DNA of 64,000 bases from Pelomonas sp039929605 (GTDB lineage: Bacteria > Pseudomonadota > Gammaproteobacteria > Burkholderiales > Burkholderiaceae_C). Position numbers and translations under genes: made by a program. The notes beneath the pieces are model-generated. The model had not been told where the DNA came from. It searched no databases and worked only from the letters and a program-made list of their open reading frames with translations. The stretch covers positions 19,423-83,422 of the forward strand of contig NZ_JBDSQX010000114.1 of assembly GCF_039929605.1 (NCBI RefSeq), written 5' to 3'. This document shows, in pieces, positions 1 through 9,935 of this stretch. Every line of letters starts with the position of its first letter. Positions within the stretch are counted from its first letter, which is position 1.

Positions 1-56
1 CGTACAAGTTCCTCACCGACAGCCGTCTGCTGATCGGTGACGACAGCAAGGCCTAA
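1..56 (+). CDS. petA: Ubiquinol-cytochrome c reductase Rieske iron-sulfur subunit, C-terminal end (partial)
   Basis: Only the last 17 codons are present, ending at the TAA at 54-56; the gene begins before the window. The tail (YKFLTDSRLLIGDD, then SKA) matches the usual end of the betaproteobacterial Rieske subunit. The next two genes are cytochrome b and cytochrome c1, as expected for a petABC operon. The Rieske protein carries electrons from quinol to cytochrome c1. Identification rests on the short tail plus context, since the 2Fe-2S ligands lie outside the window. Confidence 0.85.
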   Translation, partial: YKFLTDSRLLIGDDSKA

Positions 57-75
57 CGAGAAAACGGGACGAGAC

Positions 76-1482
76 ATGGCTGAATTCAAGGATGCTCCCG
101 CAGGCGCCTCGGTAGGTGTGAAGACCATGACCTGGCTGGAGAACCGGTTCCCGACCGCGTTCGACGCCTACAAGGTCCACATGTCGGAGTACTACGCGCC
201 GAAGAACTTCAACTGGTGGTACATCTTCGGCTCGCTGGCACTGCTGGTGCTGGTGATCCAGATCGTCACCGGCATCTTCCTGGTGATGCACTACAAGCCG
301 GACGCGGGCCTCGCCTTCGCGTCGGTCGAGTACATCATGCGCGACGTGCCCTGGGGCTGGCTGATCCGCTACATGCACAGCACCGGCGCCTCGGCCTTCT
401 TCGTGGTCGTCTACCTGCACATGTTCCGTGGCCTGATCTACGGCAGCTACCGCAAGCCGCGTGAGCTGGTCTGGATCTTCGGCTGCGCGATCTTCCTGTG
501 CCTGATGGCCGAAGCCTTCATGGGCTATCTGCTGCCCTGGGGCCAGATGTCGTACTGGGGCGCCCAGGTCATCGTGAACCTGTTCGCCGCCGTGCCCTTC
601 GTCGGCCCGGACCTGGCGCTGATGATCCGCGGCGACTACGTCGTCGGCGACGCGACGCTGAATCGCTTCTTCAGCTTCCACGTCATTGCCGTGCCGCTGG
701 TGTTGCTCGGCCTGGTGGTGGCCCACTTGCTAGCCCTGCACGATGTCGGCTCGAACAACCCTGACGGCGTCGAGATCAAGAAGGGTCCCAAGGACGCGAG
801 CGGCAAGCCGCTGGATGGCATCCCCTTCCACCCGTTCTACACGGTGCACGACCTCTACGGTGTCTGCCTGTTCCTGATGGCCTTCACCGCCGTCATCTTC
901 TTCGCGCCGGAAATGGGTGGGTACTTTCTTGAGTACAACAACTTCATCCCCGCCGACCCGCTGAAGACGCCTGCGCACATCGCCCCGGTCTGGTACTTCA
1001 CGCCTTACTACTCGATGCTGCGTGCGACGACCGACACCATGGTCAACGTGCTGTGCGTGCTCATCGGTGTGGCAGCGCTCGTGAGCTTCCTGAAGGGCAA
1101 GTTCGGCGGCATCGTCAAGGTCGCGCTGCTGGTCGCAGCTGTCGTGGCGATCTTCCTGCTCAAGGTCTTCGACGCGAAGTTCTGGGGCGTGGTTGTCATG
1201 GGTGGTGCGGTCATCATCCTGTTCTTCCTGCCCTGGCTGGATCACAGCCCGGTCAAATCGATCCGCTACCGCCCCGACTGGCACAAGTACCTGTACGGCG
1301 TGTTCGTGGTGTTCTTCGTCTGGCTGGGCTACCTGGGCATCCAGCCGCCGAGCGACATCGGCACCCTGGTGGCGCAGATCGGCACCTTGTTCTACTTCGG
1401 CTTCTTCCTGCTGATGCCGTGGTGGAGCCGCCTGGGTACGCCCAAGCCCGTGCCCGACCGTGTGACCTTCCACGCCCACTGA
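76..1482 (+). CDS. petB: Cytochrome b subunit of the cytochrome bc1 complex
   Basis: A 468-residue polytopic membrane protein, the quinol-oxidising core of respiratory complex III. The four haem-ligand histidines are visible as H101/H115 and H202/H217, with the usual spacing of 14 and 15. The Qo-site motif reads PVWY (in PVWYFTPYYSMLR) instead of the commoner PEWY. The start is the ATG at 76, 20 bases after the petA stop. A GTG at 37 would extend the frame back into petA and add a tail not seen in the family. It is the middle gene of petABC. Confidence 0.97.
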   Translation: MAEFKDAPAGASVGVKTMTWLENRFPTAFDAYKVHMSEYYAPKNFNWWYIFGSLALLVLVIQIVTGIFLVMHYKPDAGLAFASVEYIMRDVPWGWLIRYMHSTGASAFFVVVYLHMFRGLIYGSYRKPRELVWIFGCAIFLCLMAEAFMGYLLPWGQMSYWGAQVIVNLFAAVPFVGPDLALMIRGDYVVGDATLNRFFSFHVIAVPLVLLGLVVAHLLALHDVGSNNPDGVEIKKGPKDASGKPLDGIPFHPFYTVHDLYGVCLFLMAFTAVIFFAPEMGGYFLEYNNFIPADPLKTPAHIAPVWYFTPYYSMLRATTDTMVNVLCVLIGVAALVSFLKGKFGGIVKVALLVAAVVAIFLLKVFDAKFWGVVVMGGAVIILFFLPWLDHSPVKSIRYRPDWHKYLYGVFVVFFVWLGYLGIQPPSDIGTLVAQIGTLFYFGFFLLMPWWSRLGTPKPVPDRVTFHAH

Positions 1483-1502
1483 GCTGCGGAGCAAGAACAC
1501 CA

Positions 1503-2273
1503 ATGAAAAAGCTGATCGCTCTCCTGCTGGCCACGCTGGGCCTGGTCGGTGCCACCCAAGCCAACACTGGCGGCATCGAATGGGACAAGTTCCCCAAAGA
1601 GAAGATGTCGGACATGGCGGCGCTGCAGCACGGCGCCAAACTGTTCGTCAACTACTGCCTGAACTGCCACTCGGCCGCCTACATGCGCTACAACCGCATG
1701 CGCGATATCGGCCTGAGCGAAACCGAGATCAAGAACAACCTGCTGTTCGCGGCCGACAAGGTCGGCGAGACCATGAAGGTCAGCCTCGACGCGAAGGACG
1801 CCAAGGCGTTTTTCGGCGCCAACCCGCCCGACCTGACCGTCATCGCCCGCTCGCGGGCCGACGGCGCCAAGGGCTCGGGGGCCGACTACCTCTACACCTA
1901 CATGCGGAACTTCTACCGCGACGACACCAAAGCCACGGGCTGGAACAACCTGGCCTTCCCGAGCGTCGCAATGCCGCATGTGCTGTGGGAACTTCAGGGC
2001 CAGCGCACCGCCAAGTTCGAAGAGGTCGCCGACCCGCATGACCACGCCAAGAAGACCCACGTCTTCGCCGGTTATGAGCAGCTCACGCCCGGCACTCTGA
2101 ACGAGCGCCAGTACGACGAAGCCGTGGCCGACCTGGTGGCCTACCTTCAGTGGATGGGCGAGCCGGCACAGGCGCAGCGCTTCCAGCTCGGCGTCATCGT
2201 GTTGATCTTCCTCGTCTTCCTGACCATCTTTGCCTGGCGCCTGAACGCCTCGTACTGGAAGGACGTGAAGTAA
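1503..2273 (+). CDS. petC: Cytochrome c1
   Basis: A 256-residue haem protein of complex III that passes electrons from the Rieske protein to soluble cytochrome c. It has a signal sequence at residues 1-20 (ending ATQA), one haem-binding CLNCH motif at 52-56, a candidate axial methionine in SVAMPHVLWE, and a C-terminal membrane anchor (FQLGVIVLIFLVFLTIFAW) with a positive tail. It starts 21 bases after petB, with GGAGC upstream of the ATG, so it belongs to the petABC transcript. Confidence 0.97.
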   Translation: MKKLIALLLATLGLVGATQANTGGIEWDKFPKEKMSDMAALQHGAKLFVNYCLNCHSAAYMRYNRMRDIGLSETEIKNNLLFAADKVGETMKVSLDAKDAKAFFGANPPDLTVIARSRADGAKGSGADYLYTYMRNFYRDDTKATGWNNLAFPSVAMPHVLWELQGQRTAKFEEVADPHDHAKKTHVFAGYEQLTPGTLNERQYDEAVADLVAYLQWMGEPAQAQRFQLGVIVLIFLVFLTIFAWRLNASYWKDVK

Positions 2274-2412
2274 CAGCCAAGTCCCGGTGCCGCCTCACGG
2301 CGGTGCCGAACCACGCAGTGGGGCGCGCTTCGGCCACCCACTGCGTTTGCTTTTCAGCGCGGCCTTTGCCGTTGCGCCTTTTTGATTGACTGACCCCTCG
2401 GGAGCCCAAGCC

Positions 2413-3030
2413 ATGATGGTCCTTTACTCCGGCACCACCGACCCCTACTCGCATCGCTGCCGCTTCGTGCTGTTCGAGAAAGGCATGGACTTCGAAATCC
2501 GTGACGTTGACCTGTTCGCGAAGCCTGAAGACATCGCCCTGATGAACCCGTACAACGAGGTGCCCATCCTCGTCGAGCGCGATCTCATCCTGTACGAATC
2601 GCACATCATCAACGAGTACATCGACGAGCGCTTCCCGCACCCGCAGCTGATGCCCGGCGACCCGGTGGCCCGCGCCCGCGTGCGCCTGTTCCTGCTGAAC
2701 TTCGAGAAGGAACTGTTCGCTCACGTGAACGTCCTCGAAGGCCGCGGCACGACGACCAAGGCGACCGACAAGCAGCTCGAAAAGGCCCGTTCGCAGATCC
2801 GCGACCGCCTGACCCAGCTCGCGCCGATCTTCCTGAAGAACAAGTACATGCTGGGCGACGACTTCTCGATGCTCGACGTGGCCATCGCGCCGCTGCTGTG
2901 GCGCCTGGACTACTACGGCATCGACATGTCGAAGAACGCGCTGCCGCTGCTGAAGTACGCCGAGCGCATCTTCAGCCGCCCGGCCTACATCGAGGCGCTG
3001 ACGCCCTCGGAAAAGGTCATGCGCCGCTGA
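2413..3030 (+). CDS. sspA: Stringent starvation protein A (GST-fold RNA polymerase-associated protein)
   Basis: A 205-residue glutathione S-transferase-fold protein. The N-terminal thioredoxin-like half opens MMVLYSGTTDPYSHRCRFVL and contains the cis-proline loop EVPILVERDLILYES; the C-terminal half is helical. SspA family members bind RNA polymerase and alter transcription in stationary phase and acid stress; they generally lack GST activity. Start chosen at ATG 2413 because GGGAG lies about ten bases upstream; ATG 2416 is equally possible. It follows petC and precedes sspB, a gene order common in betaproteobacteria. Confidence 0.95.
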   Translation: MMVLYSGTTDPYSHRCRFVLFEKGMDFEIRDVDLFAKPEDIALMNPYNEVPILVERDLILYESHIINEYIDERFPHPQLMPGDPVARARVRLFLLNFEKELFAHVNVLEGRGTTTKATDKQLEKARSQIRDRLTQLAPIFLKNKYMLGDDFSMLDVAIAPLLWRLDYYGIDMSKNALPLLKYAERIFSRPAYIEALTPSEKVMRR

Positions 3031-3038
3031 TCCACCCG

Positions 3039-3120
3039 CCCCCGAAGCGCGTTGCGCTTCCCCCTCAAGGGGGCGCCGCCAGTGGCCCGGCAAAGCCGGT
3101 TCCACGGCGGCCGCTGGGTT
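3039..3120. repeat. Extragenic palindromic repeat with three small hairpins
   Basis: An 82-base segment between sspA and sspB made of three consecutive inverted repeats: GAAGCGC/GCGCTTC, CCCCCT/AGGGGG and CCGGC/GCCGG. It does not code. I recognise the layout as resembling repetitive extragenic palindromes common after genes in Burkholderiales genomes. No second full copy is seen in this window. It may also end the petABC-sspA transcript, although no T-tract follows. Confidence 0.6.
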
Positions 3121-3158
3121 TCTAGTCGTACCGCGCCACAGCTGGGTTGTTGATCAAG

Positions 3159-3677
3159 ATGGATAAATCGCAAGGGGTCGAAGGCGGCGCGGGCAATGGC
3201 ACGTCCACCCGCCCCTACCTGATCCGCGCTTTGCATGACTGGTGCACGGACAACGGCTTCACGCCCTACGTGGCGGTCCATGTCGACCGCTCCGTGCAGG
3301 TGCCGATGGAGTACGTGTCCAACAACGAGATCGTGCTGAACGTCGGCTTCGATGCGACCAGCGGGCTGGACCTCGGCAACGAGTTCATCCAGTTCAAGGC
3401 CCGCTTCGGCGGCGTTGCGCGCGAGATCGTCGTGCCGGTGGACCATGTCGTGGCCATCTACGCTCGCGAGAACGGCCAGGGCATGGCCTTTCCGGCGCCC
3501 GACGCTGCGGCTGAAGGTGCGCCGACGCCGGCCGCAGTTGTGCCCACGCCCGAGCCGCGCCGGACCGGCCTGCGCCTGGCCAGCGATGCCGGAGACGAGG
3601 CGGGTGAAGGTGACGACACACCGTCGCCGGACGCGCCGGGCAGTGGCCCGCGCCCTACGCTCAAGCGTGTGAAGTGA
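3159..3677 (+). CDS. sspB: ClpXP protease specificity-enhancing factor SspB
   Basis: A 172-residue adaptor that delivers ssrA-tagged proteins to ClpXP. The folded substrate-binding domain covers about residues 14-115 (TRPYLIRALHDWCTDNGFTP onward). It is followed by a Pro/Ala-rich flexible linker and the C-terminal tail RPTLKRVK, which in the family docks on the ClpX zinc domain. Start chosen at ATG 3159; a TTG at 3147 in the same frame would add four residues. It is split from sspA by the palindromic repeat, so it may have its own promoter. Confidence 0.93.
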   Translation: MDKSQGVEGGAGNGTSTRPYLIRALHDWCTDNGFTPYVAVHVDRSVQVPMEYVSNNEIVLNVGFDATSGLDLGNEFIQFKARFGGVAREIVVPVDHVVAIYARENGQGMAFPAPDAAAEGAPTPAAVVPTPEPRRTGLRLASDAGDEAGEGDDTPSPDAPGSGPRPTLKRVK

Positions 3678-3715
3678 AGCGGCAGGCAAGCGTCTAGAAT
3701 GCGCTCCTGTTTTTC

Positions 3716-3791
3716 GCCGGCTTAGCTCAGTTGGTAGAGCAACCGCCTTGTAAGCGGTAGGTCATCAGTTCGAATCCGATAGCCGGCACCA
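3716..3791 (+). tRNA. tRNA-Thr(TGT)
   Basis: A cloverleaf can be drawn. The acceptor stem GCCGGCT pairs with AGCCGGC, the D arm contains AGCTCAGTTGGTAGAGC, the anticodon loop is CTTGTAA with anticodon TGT, the T arm contains GTTCGAATCC, and the CCA end is encoded (3789-3791). The length is 76 bases including CCA. A TAGAAT hexamer at 3695-3700 is a possible -10 element. The gene is followed directly by a hairpin terminator. Confidence 0.97.
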
Positions 3792-3796
3792 ATGCG

Positions 3797-3826
3797 AAAC
3801 CCACTGCTCTTGCAGTGGGTTTTTCT
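3797..3826. terminator. Rho-independent terminator, probably bidirectional
   Basis: An 11-base-pair stem AAACCCACTGC/GCAGTGGGTTT (3797-3807 with 3812-3822), a four-base loop, and a T-tract on the plus strand. It lies just after the tRNA and touches the stop codon of the convergent DUF721 gene, so it can serve both. Confidence 0.9.
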
Positions 3827-4163
3827 ATTTCTGCGCCAGCTTGACGCGGATGCGCCCGGGCAGGCCGGCTTGGGCCAGCAGCGCTTCCAGCCGCGGCAGC
3901 AGGTGGCGCAGCTTGGCCGCGACCGCTGCGTTGGCGACGAGCAGGCTCCAGCCCTCTTCGTCCAGCGGCCCGGGCTGGATGCTGGCCAGCAGGTTGCCGG
4001 GCAGGGCGGGGGTGATAACGCGCAGCCGGCGCCGCGACGCCTCCAGGCGTTCGCTCAGACGCATCAGCCCTTCGTGTGCACGCAGGGCCTGCGCCACCGG
4101 CATGGGCTCGGGCACGCTCACACGCTGGCCTTTGGGGGCGAGATAGCGTGGCGTGGATGACAT
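3825..4163 (-). CDS. DUF721 (DciA-like) family protein
   Basis: A 112-residue protein whose middle and end (residues about 40-110) have the DUF721 pattern of a small RNA/DNA-binding-like fold: LVANAAVAAKLRHLLPRL, then a short beta-rich end IRVKLAQK. In many bacteria DUF721 proteins are DciA, which helps load the replicative helicase, but some are uncharacterised, so the role here is inference. The gene lies divergent to secA, a frequent arrangement in betaproteobacteria. Start chosen at ATG 4163, because the upstream extension is low-complexity. Confidence 0.72.
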   Translation of the reverse strand: MSSTPRYLAPKGQRVSVPEPMPVAQALRAHEGLMRLSERLEASRRRLRVITPALPGNLLASIQPGPLDEEGWSLLVANAAVAAKLRHLLPRLEALLAQAGLPGRIRVKLAQK

Positions 4164-4336
4164 CGGCGCAGTGTAGTCAGCCGCATCCGGCGTGGCATCG
4201 GTGCCCGAGGGCGCGCTGCTAAACTGCGCCGTTTTGCGCGGCCAGGCAAGTCCGACTTGCATTGCGTCGCCGTGCCCCCAGATTCGCGCGTCTTGCCAGC
4301 CTTGCCGGCACCCGACCAGCCCTCATCCTTCGCAGC

Positions 4337-7081
<2,745 letters not shown>

Positions 7082-7102
7082 TTTCTCAGGTCTGAACTCC
7101 TG

Positions 7103-7129
7103 ACGGGCCGGCTCAGCCGGCCCGTTTTC
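7103..7129 (+). terminator. Rho-independent terminator of secA
   Basis: A ten-base stem ACGGGCCGGC/GCCGGCCCGT (7103-7112 with 7116-7125), a three-base loop, then TTTT. It begins 22 bases after the secA stop. Confidence 0.92.
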
Positions 7130-7305
7130 ATTGGGTCGGCGGGCTGTCTGGCCCCACCCATCTGGGGGGAAATACGTGCGTTTGAGCACAAACCATGGCG
7201 CTCGCCACACGCATGAGGGGTGCTCGAGTCGAGGCCATCCCCCTAGAGTGCAGTCCAACAGAGCCCCAACGGGGTTTACCCGATAGAAGTTTCAGAAAGT
7301 TCGTC

Positions 7306-7800
7306 ATGAAAGCCCTGCTCACCGCTGTCGCAGCCGTCGTCTTCGCCACCAGCGCCGCTGCCGGTACCGTCAATCTCAGCAACTACGGCCACCAGGATCT
7401 GACGGGCTTTGGCACTGATTTCGACGATGTCTACGCACTGAACCTCAGCAGCAACACCTGGGTCAGCGGTCTGCTGACGACCGGCGCCCAACTCGGCGGC
7501 CTGCCCGGCATCGACATCCAGTCGGTCACGCTGCGCCGCCTCGGCGCCGGCCTGGACTGGACGGAGATCCTGGCCATCAACTGGGATGTTGCCGACGGCG
7601 GCATCGAAAAGTGGGCCCTGACCCCCGTGCAACTGGCCGCTGGCCAGTGGCAGCTTGAAGTTAAGGGCGTCAGCTACGCCGACAAGACCGGCAATGGCTA
7701 CAGCGCCAGCGTCGAACTGCCTGAGCCCGCCAGCGTTGCCCTGGCTGCCCTGGCCCTGGCCGGTGCCGGCCTGGCCAGCGCCCGCCGCCGCAAGGCCTGA
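7306..7800 (+). CDS. PEP-CTERM sorting-domain protein (1)
   Basis: A 164-residue exported protein. A signal peptide spans residues 1-20 (ending TSAAAG). A beta-rich domain without a recognised family follows. The C terminus has the PEP-CTERM tripartite signal: LPEPAS, a hydrophobic stretch, and basic ARRRKA. Such proteins are processed by exosortase and anchored at or released to the surface in species that make exopolysaccharide; the exosortase is not in this window. Start chosen at ATG 7306. The next gene is a second PEP-CTERM protein 18 bases on, suggesting a two-gene operon. Confidence 0.85.
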   Translation: MKALLTAVAAVVFATSAAAGTVNLSNYGHQDLTGFGTDFDDVYALNLSSNTWVSGLLTTGAQLGGLPGIDIQSVTLRRLGAGLDWTEILAINWDVADGGIEKWALTPVQLAAGQWQLEVKGVSYADKTGNGYSASVELPEPASVALAALALAGAGLASARRRKA

Positions 7801-7818
7801 GCCCCACACGGAAACCGG

Positions 7819-8514
7819 ATGATTCCCATGAAAAGCATTGTTGTTGCAAGCCTCCTGACCGTCGGCGTCCTGGCCTCCCAAGGCGCCGTTGCGGCAAACC
7901 CTGTCACCATCAAGTGGGCGGGCGTCGACATGGCCGGCACCAAGCTGAGCACGATGGACGATGCGGTCTCCACCGACGTGGCCCTGACCAGCAATTACGC
8001 CACCACGGCGCTGAACTACAGCTACGTTGCCAGCGGCGAGAGCTTCGTCGCCTACTGCATCGAGCCGACCGAAGGCAATGGCCGGGCGATGCGCGACCGC
8101 ATCTACAACGTCGAGAGCTTCTCCGGCGCTCAAGCCCAGCAGCTGCAAGGCCTGTTCTCCAGCAGCTACGCCGGCTTGACGACCTACAACGACAAGGCTG
8201 CCTTCCAGCTGGCCATCTGGGAACTGGTCCGCGAGACGAGCGGCACCTTCAGCATCGGCGGCGGCAGCTTCCATCTGTTGGGTGACGACGCGACCACCGC
8301 TGCTGTGACGGCTAAGGCCGGTTCCTTCCTGGCTCAGGCACTGAGCTACAGCGGCTCGGCCCATTACTCGCTGACCAAGCTGACCAATGACGGTCTGCAG
8401 GATCTGGTCGTCGCCACGGCGATCACGGCCGTGCCGGAACCCGAGTCCTACGCCCTGTTCCTGGCCGGCCTGGGTGTCATGGGCCTGCTGGCCCGCCGCC
8501 GCCTGCCGCGCTGA
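7819..8514 (+). CDS. PEP-CTERM sorting-domain protein (2), thioester-domain-like
   Basis: A 231-residue exported protein. After the signal peptide (ending GAVAA) it shows ESFVAYCIEP, a run of small polar residues, and AAFQLAIWELVRETSG. This Cys...QLAIWE spacing resembles the thioester-type domain found in some PEP-CTERM and Gram-positive surface proteins, but I have not verified a thioester. It ends with VPEPESYALFLAGLGVMGLL and basic ARRRLPR, a clear sorting signal. Start at ATG 7819 has GGA six bases upstream; ATG 7828 is the alternative. Probably co-transcribed with the preceding gene. Confidence 0.83.
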   Translation: MIPMKSIVVASLLTVGVLASQGAVAANPVTIKWAGVDMAGTKLSTMDDAVSTDVALTSNYATTALNYSYVASGESFVAYCIEPTEGNGRAMRDRIYNVESFSGAQAQQLQGLFSSSYAGLTTYNDKAAFQLAIWELVRETSGTFSIGGGSFHLLGDDATTAAVTAKAGSFLAQALSYSGSAHYSLTKLTNDGLQDLVVATAITAVPEPESYALFLAGLGVMGLLARRRLPR

Positions 8515-8532
8515 TTTCAGGCGCTGGCTTGC

Positions 8533-8556
8533 AAAGGCTCCGTCGGGAGCCTTTTT
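8533..8556 (+). terminator. Rho-independent terminator
   Basis: Stem AAAGGCTCC/GGAGCCTTT (8533-8541 with 8546-8554), a four-base loop and a T-tract. It ends the PEP-CTERM pair. Confidence 0.9.
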
Positions 8557-8603
8557 CGCTTCTTAGAATCCCGGCGCCGTCCCTGACTCCTACCGAGCGC
8601 GCC

Positions 8604-9833
8604 ATGCCCGTCAATCTCCTCGCCCCCGATCCTGCCTCCCTGTTGCCCGTGCCGGGCGTGCGCCTTGGCGTGACGATGGCCGGCGTGCGCAAGGCTAACC
8701 GGCGTGACCTCAGCGTCATCGCCCTGGACGAGGGCGCGGCCGTGGCCGGCGTCTTCACGACCAACCGCTTCTGCGCCGCGCCGGTGCAGGTTTGCCGCGA
8801 GCACCTGGCTGCGGGCTCCGGCGTGCGGGCGCTGCTCATCAACACCGGCAATGCCAATGCCGGCACCGGCGCCGACGGCCTTGCACGTGCGCGCCAGACC
8901 TGCCAGGCGCTGGCCGACCTGATCGGCTGCCAGCCCCAGCAGGTGCTGCCGTTCTCCACCGGCGTCATCATGGAGACGCTGCCGGTGGACCGCATCACCG
9001 CCGGCCTGCCCGCCGCGCTGGCCGCACTGCGGGACGACGGCTGGGGTGAGGCCGCTTTGGGCATCATGACGACGGACACGCTGCCCAAGGCCGCGTCGCG
9101 CCGCATCACCCTCGGCGGCGTGCCGGTCACGCTGAGCGGCATCTCCAAGGGCGCCGGCATGATCCGGCCCAACATGGCCACCATGCTCGGCTTTGTCGCG
9201 ACCGACGCCAACATCGCCCCGGCCCTGCTGCAGCCGCTGGTGAAGGAAGCCGCCGACGCCTCCTTCAACCGCATCACCATCGACGGCGACACGTCCACCA
9301 ACGACTGCTTCCTGCTGATCGCCAGCCGCAAGGCCCAGCACGCCGAGATCACATCGCTGGACAGCGCCGATGCGAAGACCTTGCGCGAGGCGCTGATCGC
9401 GCTGGCGCAGGAGCTGGCCCAGGCCATCGTGCGCGACGGCGAGGGCGCCACCAAGTTCATCACCATCACCATCGAAGGTGGCCGTGACGAGGCCGAGTGC
9501 AAATTGGCGGCCTACGCGATTGCCCACTCGCCGCTGGTCAAGACGGCGTTCTTTGCCAGCGACCCGAACCTGGGCCGCATCCTGGCAGCGGTCGGCTATG
9601 CCGGCATCGGCGACCTGGACCAAAGCCTCATCGACCTCGACCTGGACGACGTTGCCGTGGTCCGCCAAGGCGGACGCCTGAGCAGCTACCGCGAGGAAGA
9701 CGGCCAGCGCGTCATGAAGCAGAGCGAGATCACCGTGCGCGTCGGCCTGAACCGCGGCGCGGCCAGCGCGACGGTGTGGACCTGCGACCTCAGCCACGAC
9801 TACGTCACCATCAACGCCGACTACCGCAGCTAA
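8604..9833 (+). CDS. argJ: Bifunctional ornithine acetyltransferase / N-acetylglutamate synthase
   Basis: A 409-residue enzyme of arginine synthesis. It transfers the acetyl group from N-acetylornithine to glutamate and, in bifunctional forms, also uses acetyl-CoA. The precursor cuts itself between Ala and Thr. The site is visible in KGAGMIRPNMATMLGF, with A192-T193, so Thr193 would be the nucleophile of the beta chain. An oxyanion-type TTNRF and the conserved NTGNANAGTG are also present. Start at ATG 8604 gives the usual N terminus. Whether it is bifunctional cannot be read from sequence. Confidence 0.97.
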   Translation: MPVNLLAPDPASLLPVPGVRLGVTMAGVRKANRRDLSVIALDEGAAVAGVFTTNRFCAAPVQVCREHLAAGSGVRALLINTGNANAGTGADGLARARQTCQALADLIGCQPQQVLPFSTGVIMETLPVDRITAGLPAALAALRDDGWGEAALGIMTTDTLPKAASRRITLGGVPVTLSGISKGAGMIRPNMATMLGFVATDANIAPALLQPLVKEAADASFNRITIDGDTSTNDCFLLIASRKAQHAEITSLDSADAKTLREALIALAQELAQAIVRDGEGATKFITITIEGGRDEAECKLAAYAIAHSPLVKTAFFASDPNLGRILAAVGYAGIGDLDQSLIDLDLDDVAVVRQGGRLSSYREEDGQRVMKQSEITVRVGLNRGAASATVWTCDLSHDYVTINADYRS

Positions 9834-9935
9834 ACCCTTCCCGGGCCTGCCCCAGGGTTTCACCGCATGACCATCGGCGCCCCGGCTCGGGGGCGTCGAG
9901 AATCGCCAGCTTCTCGATCCTGGGACACCCTCCAG

